54,282 nt of DNA from Microbotryomycetes sp. JL201. Its lineage: Eukaryota > Basidiomycota > Microbotryomycetes. Each line of letters opens with the position of its first letter. Positions within the stretch are counted from its first letter, which is position 1. Below the pieces are notes generated by a model. The model had not been told where the DNA came from. It ran no database searches and worked only from the letters and a program-made list of their open reading frames with translations. The stretch lies in contig JAQYUZ010000068.1 in assembly GCA_033819885.1 (NCBI GenBank), positions 1 to 54,282 of the forward strand, in the 5' to 3' direction. The position numbers were made by a program, and so were the translations under genes. Below are positions 44,136-54,282 of this stretch, piece after piece.

Positions 44136-46317
44136 TTATTGAAACTTGTAAACGAACCCGCCTGGTTTGATGTGTCTCCTAAGCCAATCAATCGCAACGT
44201 CATCAATTCTGTTGCATCCCGTCACATTGAGCAACGTTATCGACGACAGTTTCAAGGGTGTTCCATCGTCCGCGACGTCTTGTCGATTCTTGACGAGTTG
44301 CATCAAAGGTCGGCCTGTTAATTCTATCGCCCAACTTGCTACGAGTTCTTCTAGCTTTGGAGAATGTTCTGACACCACTTGAATGTCCAAGTCTTTCGTC
44401 CACAATGTTGAAGAAATGTTGAGTCTGCGGCAGGCGCTCATCGGCGGCAACGTCAAGCTGGCTCCAGTGGGCACGGCCGTCGTGCCCGTGAGACTAACGT
44501 CCGACAGCAAAGGCGCATTGTCCGTGCAAAACAAGTCGAGAGCTTTTTGGGTGAGAGCAACCCAAGCAAGGTCGAGCATCGTCAGATGACGAAATGTAGT
44601 ATTGATTTCGACGGCTCGCGCCAACAGTCGAGGAGCAAATCTGTTGGCGCCACCAAGACGCAACGATTTGACCAAGCGCCACGATTTTTCAAGGTCCGGC
44701 AAGTCGAGTGCGGCAATTCGAGTCTCGCCATACAGAACGACGTGAAAACGTTCGAGGTCGGGAGCTGACAGCAATTCCCAAATCAAGTTGACGCCCAACA
44801 TCTCAATGTCCAGCGTGCGTAGCCGAGGAAAGTCGCACAATCGGCTATGCTGGTCTTGAGCGGAAATCACGCCACACCAAACCAGCTCTTCGGCGTTCGT
44901 CGGATACGCAAGATGCGCTTGCGCTTCCTCCTGCGAGTCGAGACGCTGGAATGGTTCACAGCGTATAGGAATACCTCCTGTGACACCGCCGCTCGTCTTT
45001 CCAAAGACTCTGAACGAGCGCAAGAGAGGAAAGGCCACGAACGCAGAGCGAGCCTGGAACTCGGCGCCCAAACGGTTGGCCGAGCATATCGTCAAGCGTC
45101 GCAAGTTAGGTGACTTTTCTACTAGGTGTTCTAGCCATCTCTGCAAGTGTGCCGCTTCCAACTCTGCTCGTTGTGGACTATCAACGGTCGAGATCGTGAC
45201 CTCAGAGAGACCAGAAAAAATTGCGGTGCCGTCAAGATAATCGATCCAGTCCTCTGCTTGAAGGGGCGTGACCAGAGTCATTGCCGTCAGCACCAATCTA
45301 GTGATAGCGCTCGATTGGTGCGACCCGAATGGATCTGATCTTGCTCGTGCTTCCCAAAGTCGCGCTTTTAGGAGCGCATTCTTGCCATTGATCTCACCGT
45401 CCAAACAGAGCACAGTCCAAAATCGCTTGTTACTTGCGATGGCGTGTCTCCAGCTCTTGCAAACGCCCTGAACGGCGGAAAATGTTGACAGCTTGCCCCG
45501 ACCCTTCCAAGGCCTTGGCGTTGAAGTGTAGTCTGTGACATCGTTCACAGCATACGCAATGATCTCGGCAAAGATCTCGGTCGGCAGGTTCGCCAAGGGA
45601 CAGAACTGTTGGTCAAAAGGTCAATTTGCTGCACGCCGACCGGCAACGAGCGACACACAGACGCCTGCGCCTTCTTCTTTCGTACGTCTTGCAGCTGTGC
45701 CGTGATACCCTATAGACCAACGTGGTTAGACCAAGCGTTCCATCTTGGATTGCTTGGTAACTCGCATTCATCTTTGCATCCTCTTGCGGCTTGAGCTTTG
45801 TCAAAGCCTGCTCGAGCATCCTCTCTGCCCGCTCCCAATTTCCAATCTTGGCGAACAAATTGCCCGCCTTGTGGTAGCCCTGCCAACAAATCAAGTCAAC
45901 GAGATGCCGGGTGTCGATTTATCGAGCACAGCGAACTGACTTTGTACGAGTCTGGCTCGAGCTTGACCACGAGTCGTGCATCCATGAAAGCGTCCTTTGT
46001 ACGGCCTAATTTGCCTAGGGCGAGACACCTAGCATCAAAGTAACGCGGCTGAGTCTTGTCCAGTTCTATCGCCTGCCGTACAGAGCGTCAGGAGATGCGG
46101 AGTGAGCTATCGCCGAGTCGGGCCGACGTACCTCTGAAAGCAGTTCACAAGCCGTGTCATATGATCCAGTACGGTAAGCAGCTACGCCAGACGCGTACAA
46201 TGACGCGCTGTCACGTGTGTCGCTCTGTGCAGCGGTCCGCCGAGACGCGCCTGGTGCGGATGTCGACGCACGAGCCGCGCGAGGTCGAGACACGGCAGTG
46301 CGCGAACTCGACGGCAT
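44136..46317 (-). CDS. TPR/F-box/LRR protein (Dia2/Pof3-like)
   Basis: SCF ubiquitin-ligase substrate receptor of the type that in yeasts (Dia2, Pof3) protects replication forks. Exons, joined by hand: N terminus MPSSSRTAVSRPRAARAS, TPR helices SASLYASGVAAYRTGSYDTA, AIELDKTQPRYFDARCLALG, KLGRTKDAFMDARLVVKLEP and KAGNLFAKIGNWERAERMLE. A 53-nt intron then joins DVRKKKAQAS to FCPLANLPTEIFAEIIAYAV, the F-box, with VCKSWRHAIASNKRFWTVLC. Leucine-rich repeats follow, for example LRRLTICSANRLGAEF, LRTLDIEMLGVNLIWELLSA, LTMLDLAWVALTQKALDLFC and LKLSSITLLNVTGCNRIDDV. It ends GGFVYKFQ. Domain order TPR, F-box, LRR matches the Dia2/Pof3 type; the exact orthology is inference. Confidence 0.85.
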
Positions 46318-46628
46318 CTTTCAACGGGAATGGTGCTATGACGCGAGCCCGTCCGCGTCGGCTGAAAAGCAGCCTGGAAAGAAACACTTCGGCGTTTCAG
46401 TCTGTGGAGGCCCCACCTCGACACTGCTTCCGTCAACATCAGGAGCCCTGCTTGAGAAGTCTTGTCGCGCTACGTCGCTTGCATTGGCTTTGATGTAGCC
46501 AGAGGTTAGATACATTATTTCAAGCCCGAATTTCAAAGGCTCCTCCTGAAGTGAAATCAATAATCTGCATTCATTGCGTAGCTAGTAGAACTCTTGCAAT
46601 CTATTCTGGTTGAGACGCAAACAAATCC
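46318..46628. other. Upstream of the TPR/F-box gene
   Basis: 311 bp between two minus-strand genes, holding the promoter of the TPR/F-box gene and the 3' end of the leucyl-tRNA synthetase gene. No gene or notable repeat was seen. Confidence 0.45.
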
Positions 46629-49600
46629 TCATGCCTCGGTGTTGAAAAACACGATGCCAGGGCGGCCAGGTTCGGCGGCTTCAACAATCGGGCCATTGTA
46701 ACCCGCGTCGCCCTCCTTTGCCTCCGACACTGGCGCAATCTTGATGTCATCGAGACCGAGTTGTCGCTGCAAGAACGGCATGGCAACGTCCAATGCGCGC
46801 TTCTCGTCAAAAGCGACACCTCGATTGAACGCAATCTTTGGTCCGAGCTGGGCCAAACGCTTCTTGAAAATCGCAAGGAACGTGTTGACTTTCTTGTCCT
46901 TGGCGAGACCTTTGTCGGCCATGGCGGCCCTCAGCTTGGGCTCGTCCACAGTGCCGGCAGACTCGTCGAATGCGTCCTTGACAAGCGCGACTGCTTGTTC
47001 TTGCCATTCCGGGTAGCCCTTTGCGACGTAGACACGCACAGCTTTGGGCTTGGACGGGTCAAAGCCAGCCGAGAGCTTGCCCTTGGCCTTCTTCTTCTGG
47101 AAAGCAAGTTCGGCATCTCGAATCTCTTTAATTGTCGAACGAATGTACAGGCCAGAGTCCAGGACTCCACGATCGACAGGTGCAGAAACCTTGGGATACT
47201 GTGCTTGCTGGATTGAAGTCGAGTTGCCGAGCACGGTGGACCAAAGATACTCTGCCGTATGCGACGCAATCGGCGTCAAGAGCAGAGCCTGCACCTCGAT
47301 GAATCTGCAGACAAGGTCGACATGCATGCCTCCTTCTGATGAAGTAGCGTCGCGGTAAGAATCACGCGCAATCAAAAGCTGGTAGAAACCAGTCTTGAGC
47401 GCCTCCTTGTACAGAGCGCTGCAGAGAGCACATCAGCGATCATTCAAGCGGTCGTAGAACAAGAGACTGACTTGTCGTAGGCCTCGCGGGTCAAGTCGAT
47501 GGCTTCGTTGATCTCATTCTCGAAAATGTCGTCCCAGATCAAATCCTTCGCACCCGTTCGCAATTGTCCCTTGTTCTTGACGGATTCCTGCTCGATAACG
47601 ACAAATCAGTCCAGCGATCGAGGACAAGAACGATGGAATGCATACCTCGGCCCAGTCAATCAGCGTGTGCAGCCGCAGAATTGCGGCGTTCGCCGTCGTC
47701 TCTTCAAAGTTGGCGTCCTCGATCGAATCGCCAGCATCGGCAAGCGTGACTCGAGTGGCATCGGCACCGAATTTCTCGAGCGAGTCGCGCAGAGTCAACG
47801 AGTTTCCCGTCGACTTGGACATTTTCTCGCCGTTGAGCATGAGGTGACCGTTTGCACGCATGCTACGAGGCCAGTTCTCTTCAGAAAAGAGCGCGGCGTG
47901 CACGTAGATGCAGAACGTCAAATGATTCGGAATCAAATCCTTGCCAGACGAGCGAATATCCATGGGGTAGAAGTAGCTGAATTCAGCTTTGAGCGTGTTG
48001 AGCTTGTCAACGGGGATGGGAGAGTCGGCTGGCAGCGCGCCATTGGCGTAGATGTAATCCCACATCTCGTCAGTCATCTGCTCCGCAGTGATTCCAAGAG
48101 GTCCAACTTTGCTGCCATCAATCGGCGGACCTGCAGGAACGATACGTCAGATGTATTTCAACGTAAAGCATCATGGCAAACTGACCGTGCAAGAGGTGAG
48201 CAATTGTGTAGTACGCCATGTAAATGGTAGAATCAGAGAGCGATTCGACGAGGAATTGAGGATCCCAGGGCAACTTTGAGCCGAGACCGTAAGATCGCGC
48301 ACACGCCCATTGCCTGAGCCATCCGAGGGTGCGCTCAAAGCTGTGTCGAGTCTCCTCCTGATAAGTGTTCATGCGCGAGAGCAGGCTGTTTCGGGAAGAC
48401 GTCAGCTTGCCAGGTAGATCCCGCAGACATGAAAGACTCACAGCTCCGCTCGTTGAAGCCATCCCGCCTCTCCGTAGTCAAGGTACCACTGATCGCAGAG
48501 CGCGACGACGCACTCGTCGGCACTGCGACTCATGACCATGTTTTCGGGCTCTGAATACGCGAACGCAAGGTCGTTCTGGATCATGTACTCGCGAACCTTG
48601 TTCTTGGCGTCTTCGACCTTTGATCCGGCAAACTCGCCAATGATCATAGTGCCTTGGTAGAAACCTTCCTTGTATGCAAGTTCCTTTGCCTCGGTGAGAG
48701 GCTTGATGTCTTTCGGTGACTGAATCTTGAGCTTCTCAACCAAGGTCTTTGCGGTCAAATCACCATACGTCGGCGTCTTGAGCACAGGGACAGGCTCGAG
48801 CGAGACCCATTCGGGGTCGATGCCGTAGAATTCGGCCTTCTTGCGCAAGTCTGTCGACGTGATCCAGTCGTCGGGCGAGTCGGATGGCACGCAACTGACG
48901 ACAGCTGTTCCCTTCGAGGCGGAGACAGTCTCCATGGGCACCACGTACACCTCACCATGGACAGCAAGAGGGGCCGCGACTTTAGATCCGATGACTTGAG
49001 ATCCAGTGAACTCGGCAATGGGGACAGGCTCTTCTCCGTCGGCCTTGAGCAGACCCTGGAAAGCCATGTTGCGGGCGGCTCGGTGGGACACAAAGTACAG
49101 CACTTCCTCCCTTGAGCCAATGGTGCTTGAAGAAGCGTACAGGCCGTACTTGATTGTCTTGCCAACAAAACAATTGGTTTGGCCGTACATTGTCTCGGGA
49201 CGGAGAGTAGCCGCGACGAGGACGACCTTTTTGCCGCCAGCAGCCTTTTCGATCTCGCTCGCAGCGGCGCCGTACTTTGTGATTGGCATTTTCAGACCAG
49301 TGTACTCTTGCGGGCCGACGCCTTCGCCAGATTGGCGATCGTGGTCCATGCAGGGCTGTCCGTCCTTGATGGAGTAGATTGTGTAACGCTTGCCGAACTC
49401 TGTATAATGTTGTTATTCGCCGGTCACAGCAATCTTCATATTGCTACTTACTGATGTAGCCCAGACTCTTGAGCTTGTTCATCTGCCATCGGACAAACGA
49501 GTCGTAGTACGGGTTGACCGGAGTCGTCAAGAATGAACGTCGCCAGTCGACACGACCGCCAAGCGCCGTAATGTCACTCTCGGCAATGGGAGGGAAATAC

Positions 49601-50524
49601 GTCAACCAGTGCTGAGGGTCTGCGAACTTTTTGATGTCGGATCGAGGGATGCCTGCGTCGGGAGTGTCAATGCGACGACGATGTCTGTACTAGGAGCGAG
49701 GCTGACCGATTGACTCCATGATTTGGTACTGGTACTTGAGGCCGGTGCTCTTGGCTGCCACCTTGCCTTTCTTTGCTTTTGATGGGTCGACAGAGACAGC
49801 CTGGCCAGGAGCCTGTGGCACAGGCTCCTCCTCGACTTCCTATTGTGCGCAAGGAGAGACTTTCGACAGCTGTCCTTGTTTTGTTACTGCTTCGCAACTT
49901 ACTGCATCAGGGGCAGCTGCTCCTTTATCAAAGTCGGCGCCAAACATTTCAATCTCTCGCACGATCTTGTCTGCGGCGGCTTTGATCGGCATGCCGGTCT
50001 GTCATATGCAGCACACCATGAGCAGTAAGCCGTTGCAAGAATGAAGTTTACGCACGCAGTGGAATCCGACAGGCCACAGGACGCGCTTGCCTCGCATGCG
50101 CTCGTAGCCGGCTGCAAACTCGATCTTTGAGATTGTGAAAGCGTGACCCAAGTGCAGAGAGCCGTTCATATACTGTGAAAAATCATTTACGACAGTGTCA
50201 GCATGCATACAGAGCTCCCCTCCGCGCTCCAGCAAAAAAAAAGACGCGGCGCAGCTGGCCCAAAGTCGCACTCACTGGATAGGGAAATGTGCCCATCCAT
50301 TTAGGCCTGTCTTGCCTCGCCTTTGCAGCTTCTTGCGTAAAGTTGTCTGTCGGGACGGGCAGTGTTCCATCCGTGTAGGGCGAGTTTGTCTCGAACGCTT
50401 TGTCTGCGGCCCAGCGGCGCTGAGCGTTGCGCTCGAGCTCAATCAGACGGTCACGTTTTGACGTGTTGGCGGCAGGCGGTGCAACCGTGCTGGCCGGTCC
50501 TGGCTTGGCCGTCGTGGACGACAT
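46629..50524 (-). CDS. LEUS: Leucyl-tRNA synthetase, cytosolic type
   Basis: Class I aminoacyl-tRNA synthetase charging tRNA-Leu. Signatures in order: [20 protein letters not shown] (HIGH motif as HLGH), [16 protein letters not shown], the CP1 editing domain ([36 protein letters not shown]), [49 protein letters not shown], the [20 protein letters not shown] loop, and a C-terminal extension ending [12 protein letters not shown]. The layout is that of eukaryotic/archaeal LeuRS, not the bacterial/mitochondrial one. Several introns of about 60-100 nt. The chosen start [12 protein letters not shown] gives the usual cytosolic N terminus, but an in-frame Met at 50593 adds MCSTALRTFRTNGIALAPLR, which has the look of a mitochondrial presequence. 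A TGAGTCA/TGACTCA element lies about 170 bp upstream. Confidence 0.95.
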
Positions 50525-50982
50525 GGCGCGCAGGCGGAGCGGTGCGAGCGCGATTCCGTTCGTCCGAAAGGTACGTAAAGCAGTCGAGCACAAGTCTCGA
50601 CGAGCACCACCGAGCTTGAGTAAAGCTACCGTGGTGAAAAAATCCGACGGGCGAGAGGTGTGGCTGTCAAAGACAGGATTCGTTTTTGAACGACTGAGTC
50701 ATTTTTTGACAAGCATTTGCTCGCAAAATGTCACGGTTGAAGTGATTTTACTAATGCAAGTCATGCTGAACGAAAACGAATGGACGCCGTGAGGGTTGAG
50801 GAGGAGGGCGGAGGCGTCCGAGACCAAGGAAACTATCTTTAAACAGGGCGGGTTCTAAAAGGTTGGGGGTATCATCAGGAGGACCAGAAACCATGTATCA
50901 ATAAACGCGATGCTCTATAAGCAGCGAGGTTGAACCGCTTTTTCGGATAGAGAGCGCAATGCGCCTGGCAAGGACAGCTGGC
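50525..50982. other. Upstream of the LeuRS gene
   Basis: 458 bp. It holds the LeuRS promoter and, further right, the 3' end of the SAM synthetase gene. A Gcn4-type site is listed separately. The frame of LeuRS stays open from 50593, so part of this region may be translated in a longer form. Confidence 0.45.
50695..50701 (-). promoter_or_regulatory. Candidate Gcn4/bZIP site upstream of the LeuRS gene
   Basis: The minus strand reads AATGACTCAGTC, holding a full TGACTCA core about 171 bp upstream of the LeuRS ATG. Gcn4-type bZIP factors of the general amino-acid control bind this sequence, and aminoacyl-tRNA synthetase genes are known targets in yeasts. Function here is inferred. Confidence 0.5.
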
Positions 50983-52892
50983 TTAGAGCTTGAGCTGCTT
51001 CGGCTTCTCCCAGGGGTACTCGGGGTTGCCAAAGTGGCCGCTAGATGGGTGCAAAGGCCGCGTCAGCCAGTGAAGCAAGATCTGAATGAACGTGGATCAC
51101 TCACTAGCACGCCGTCTGAGAGTAAATGGGCTTTTGCAGACCGAGCTCCTTGACAACGACACCAGGTCGCAGATCGAAGTTGTTGGCAATGATCTTGGTC
51201 AAGTCGGCGTCGGTAAGGCCCTTCTTGACCGTGCCATAAGAGTCGACGAAGACCGAGAGCGGCTCGGCCACACCAATGGCGTATGACATTTGAACAAGGA
51301 CACGTTCGGCCAAGCCGGCGGCGATGAGAGACTTGGCGATCCAGCGGCCAGCGTAGGCACCAGATCGGTCCACCTTTGACCAGTCCTTTCCTGAGAAAGC
51401 ACCGCCACCGTGTGCGCCCCATCCACCGTAGGTATCAACCTAGCAACATTAAAACGTCAGCCGTTTCCAGCAAGGGCAATAACTAGCAAGTAGCTCACAA
51501 TGATCTTGCGGCCAGTGAGACCGGCGTCACCTTGAGGACCACCGATGACGAAACGTCCTGAGGGCTGAATGTGGTAGACAGTCTTGTCGTCGAGCAGCTT
51601 GGGGTCGATGACGGTCTTGACGACCTTCTCAATCAACTCCTTTCGCAAATCCTCGGTCGAGATTTCCTCAGCGTGCTGGGTCGAGATGACGACGGTGTCG
51701 ACGCGGAGGGGCTTGACAGCGCCTGAAGGCTCCTTCTCGTACTCGACAGTGACCTGAGTCTTGGAGTCGGGGCGCAACCAGCCCAGCTCGCCAGAGCGGC
51801 GCAAGTCGGCCATCTTTTTGTTGAGCTTGTGCGACAAGATAAGCGTCAATGGCATGAGCTCCTCGGTCTCTGCAATCCCGAGGCAAAATAGTGTCAGCAT
51901 GTGAGTATCGATGCACACGTCGGAACAAGGATGTACCGTTGGTGGCGTAGCCGAACATGATACCCTGGTCACCGGCACCGTGAGCCTCGAGGTTGCCGTG
52001 ATCAAGGCCCTGGGCAATATCGGGTGATTGTTGCTCGATAGCGACGAGAACGTTGCAAGTCTTGTAGTCGAAGCCCTTTTCCGAGTCATCGTAGCCAATG
52101 CGCTTGATCGTATCACGAATGATCTTTTGGTAGTCCAAAGCGGCCTTTGTGGTGATCTCACCAAAGACCATAATCTGCGGATGTTGTCAGTTTTCTCGAC
52201 TCTCCAATGCTGCACAAGAGGACGAACCAAACCAGCTGAGTACCGATAGTGTCAGCTTTCCATGCGGAGAAAGGGTGCAATTTCCGGAACTCACTCTTTG
52301 CGGCAGTCTCGCAGGCAACTATTGGAATCTCAAGAGTCAGTCACCATGCCACAACAAAGCTGTTGCCGTCTCACTCTTCGACCAGGGATCCTCCTTCAAG
52401 CAGGCATCGACGATGGCATCTGAGATCTGATCGCAGATCTTGTCTGCGGACAAGGGATAAAGAGCGATCAGCATCGCTGCTGACAGCAATTCAGACTGAT
52501 ATCGCGCTTGAACGCGCCATAGCTTGCGACAAGCATGAGCCCGGTCAACTGATCGACCGCAAGGGTGTCCGGGATAGATTCATCCGGCAGCACATGAAGC
52601 AGTGCAGCAGTACACGCCGTAGAGCAAGCTCGGGCATGCTGTCACGAGCTTGATCCAATGATCCGTGCTTTGCTAGCACGGTGGCCGCAGTACTCTGTGT
52701 GCGTGTGTGCGCGCGCCCGAGTGGACGCGCGGGCGCGCACGTTTCAAACGAAAACGCGGGCCTTACCAGGGTGACCCTCGCCGACAGACTCGGCTGCGTG
52801 TGACGAAGCATATTGCAATCAGCATGAGAAGGACCGCTGGGTGTCTTGGCGTGCGCGCAATGCTCACAGGTGAACAAGAATCGCGAAGCCAT
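50983..52892 (-). CDS. SAM1: S-adenosylmethionine synthetase
   Basis: Makes S-adenosylmethionine from methionine and ATP. Exon 1 is tiny, MASRFLFT; splicing gives SESVGEGHP, then [20 protein letters not shown] after a 323-nt intron, VACETAAK, and [20 protein letters not shown]. The ATP/metal-binding [20 protein letters not shown] and the P-loop-like [20 protein letters not shown] are intact, as are [20 protein letters not shown] and the C-terminal [18 protein letters not shown]. Introns otherwise are short. The last coding exon begins inside the SGHFG segment. One gene of this type is enough for most fungi. Confidence 0.97.
52444..52766 (-). other. Long structured intron in the SAM synthetase gene
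   Basis: Donor GTAAGG, acceptor CCGCAG; splicing joins HPD to KICDQ exactly as in the family. At 323 nt it is the longest intron I placed in the window. It contains a perfect 7-bp stem with a 5-nt loop (CCGTGCT / AGCACGG, 52663-52681) and a GC-rich inverted repeat near 52705-52740 within a (GT/GC)-alternating tract. Confidence 0.8.
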
Positions 52893-53278
52893 TGCTTTTT
52901 TGAAGTCGATCTGACAGCACGCCAAGACGACACACAGAACAACGCCACCGACAGGATCAGCAACAGGAGGACAGAGATTGAGAGTCTGTCAGCACAACGG
53001 CGTTCAGAGACACGGCGGACGAGGCTTTGCTCACACAGACCGCGTGAACAAAACCAACGCCGGCGGACCACGTCGCGCTCGAGCACGCCTTAGCGCCACG
53101 CTCAGGCCACCTTTTCCAACAGCGGGTTCATCACCAAGTTCACGTCAGAAAAGTATGCTTGCTCGCGATAACAAGGATAACACTCATCTACGATTTGCAT
53201 TAGGAAAAGAAAACATCAACCTTGTAGAAGTGAGTCATGTACAACAACATTCCAAGCCTCATAATCTACGAATGCTAC
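52893..53278. other. Upstream of SAM1, downstream of the pirin gene
   Basis: 386 bp between two minus-strand genes. Open frames here look non-coding (Arg/Thr-rich). It presumably holds the SAM1 promoter and the pirin gene terminator; no repeat or tRNA was seen. Confidence 0.45.
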
Positions 53279-54279
53279 TCATTCGTTGGCGAGATCAAAC
53301 AATACAAATTCTGCATTTGCGTCGCCACTTGCTGTGAAGGAGACCGTCTCGCCCTGTACGTTATCAAGGTACACGCCGTCACCTTCCTCGAGCTCCACAG
53401 GTGCCTGAGATCCGACAGTGACAGTAACGTGTGGCCCTTTGCCGCCGAGCTCGGTGCGCGGACTGCGATACCCCGTCTGCCGCATGATCAAGTGAAGATA
53501 TCCCTTTGGCTGCTTGAACGTGTGCTCTACGGCAGATTCGGGCTCAAGGATCGTCGAGTACATCGACAAGTTTGAGTGGACCGGCGTCGGACCGGTTGCC
53601 TCTCGCGCGTCGACGACAGACGAAGCAGAGCCGACTGGCGCCACCACTTGAACGAGCTTGTTGGTTTTCTCTTTGTCAGAGAAATGGCTGCAAATGAAAA
53701 GATCAGTGCTCGATCCTGTATTGTCCTTGACAGATGACTCACCGAGTGTAGTATGCTGGCGTGAGCCCCCGCGTGTGGGGCTTGGCCCAGATCTGCAAGA
53801 AGTGCAGAGCCTCGCCTCGCTGGCCACCATTACCTTCACCGTGCACGATGCCAGTACCAGCCGACGTCATTTGGATGTCTCCGCGCCTCAGTGTCTCGGT
53901 ATTGCGCATCGAATCCGAATGGCTTCCGGCGAATCCGAAATGTGTCAGGCTCCCAAAAACCGACAAGTTTCAATATCACGGCCAGTGCTCACCTGATCTT
54001 GCCGTCGACAACATAGGAAAAGATTTCAAATTCTCGGTGAGGATGAGGTGGGAAGCCGTTGCCGGGCGACACACGGTCCTCATTAATCACACGCAGCGGG
54101 CCCCAGCTGTTTTCGCGAGGCTTGGACGAATACCAGGAAGCGAATGAGAATGTCTTTGAGTAATGTCAGCACTGAATAATATACTCGTGTTTTTTCGAGC
54201 TTACGTGGAAGGTCTTGAGCCAGTCGTGATCAGCGTGGCCGCGAGAAGAGGAAGGTCGGTGGATCAAAGTTGGGCTCAT
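53279..54279 (-). CDS. Pirin-family cupin protein
   Basis: Bicupin iron protein; some pirins are nuclear cofactors, others show quercetinase activity. The first exon MSPTLIHRPSSSRGHADHDW ends LKTFH at a GTAAGC donor. The following exons give SFASWYSSKPRENSWGPLRV, GNGFPPHPHREFEIFSYVVD with the metal-binding His pair and Glu, DSMRNTETLRRGDIQMTSAG, TGIVHGEGN with the third His, LHFLQIWAKPHTRGLTPAYY, then the second cupin with GYLHLIMRQTG and DGVYLDNVQGETVSFTASGD, ending FVLFDLANE. RGHADHDWLKTFH is the family's conserved opening. The Met at 54279 is three bases from the window edge, so the true start could lie outside. At least three introns. Confidence 0.9.
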
Positions 54280-54282
54280 GCT

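Noticed and set aside
52689-52745. (GT/GC)-alternating tract as a microsatellite or origin
   Set aside because: It lies inside the SAM1 intron and is short; I kept it only as part of the intron structure and claim no origin or Z-DNA function.

Overview
The window looks like nuclear DNA of a fungus, most likely a basidiomycete with a compact, intron-rich genome. The evidence is gene content (sterol 3-beta-glucosyltransferase with PH/GRAM domains, Sey1-type ER GTPase, two alpha-arrestins, a Dia2/Pof3-like TPR/F-box protein, a Snu66-type splicing factor, H2A ending SQEL), short introns (about 50-110 nt, GT-AG with a few GC-AG) in almost every gene, and a density of about one gene per 2.2 kb on both strands. 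The phylum-level call is inference from architecture. No species can be named from the sequence alone.

Layout, left to right. 0.3-2.4 kb: L-fuconate dehydratase-like enolase-superfamily gene (-). 2.9-4.4 kb: BCD1 box C/D snoRNP assembly factor (-). 4.7-6.2 kb: DapA-family aldolase/lyase (+). 6.7-9.2 kb: cytosolic HSP90 (-). 9.8-10.7 kb: PITH-domain protein (-). 10.8-11.9 kb: SAM-dependent methyltransferase (+). 12.0-13.8 kb: proteasome ATPase Rpt2 (-). 14.3-18.6 kb: sterol glucosyltransferase Atg26/Ugt51 (+). 19.0-19.6 kb: weak hypothetical gene (-). 19.6-20.8 kb: glyoxalase II (+). 20.9-21.6 kb: Mix17/CHCHD2-like (-). 21.9-25.7 kb: BCAS3-like WD40 protein (-). 26.2-29.0 kb: SART1/Snu66 (-). 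29.4-33.1 kb: Sey1 (+). 33.1-34.1 kb: Jac1/HscB (-). 34.1-34.8 kb: Sdh5/SDHAF2 (+). 35.0-35.8 kb: acidic protein with a signal-like N terminus (-). 36.1-37.3 kb: arylamine N-acetyltransferase (-). 37.7-39.1 kb: divergent histone H2B/H2A pair. 39.5-44.0 kb: two tandem alpha-arrestins (+). 44.1-46.3 kb: TPR/F-box/LRR protein (-). 46.6-50.5 kb: cytosolic leucyl-tRNA synthetase (-). 51.0-52.9 kb: SAM synthetase (-). 53.3-54.3 kb: pirin (-).

Most genes are housekeeping genes with no operon-like logic. The pairs that make functional sense are the H2A/H2B pair around a shared promoter, and JAC1 (Fe-S cluster transfer) with SDH5 (succinate dehydrogenase flavination), whose start codons lie 54 bp apart head to head. 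The tandem arrestins are paralogues.

I found no mobile element, CRISPR array, rRNA, or convincing tRNA. No large undescribed system is visible. The best leads are small-scale: an HSP90 ending MESID instead of MEEVD, an Rpt2 start codon alone in its own coding exon with a GC-AG intron plus a 12-nt microexon, a 323-nt structured intron in the SAM synthetase gene, a Gcn4-type site and a presequence-like N-terminal extension on the leucyl-tRNA synthetase, a duplicated element in the histone promoter, and a shared Cys-cluster/LPxY tail in the two arrestins. All exon calls were made by hand from splice signals and protein-family continuity.
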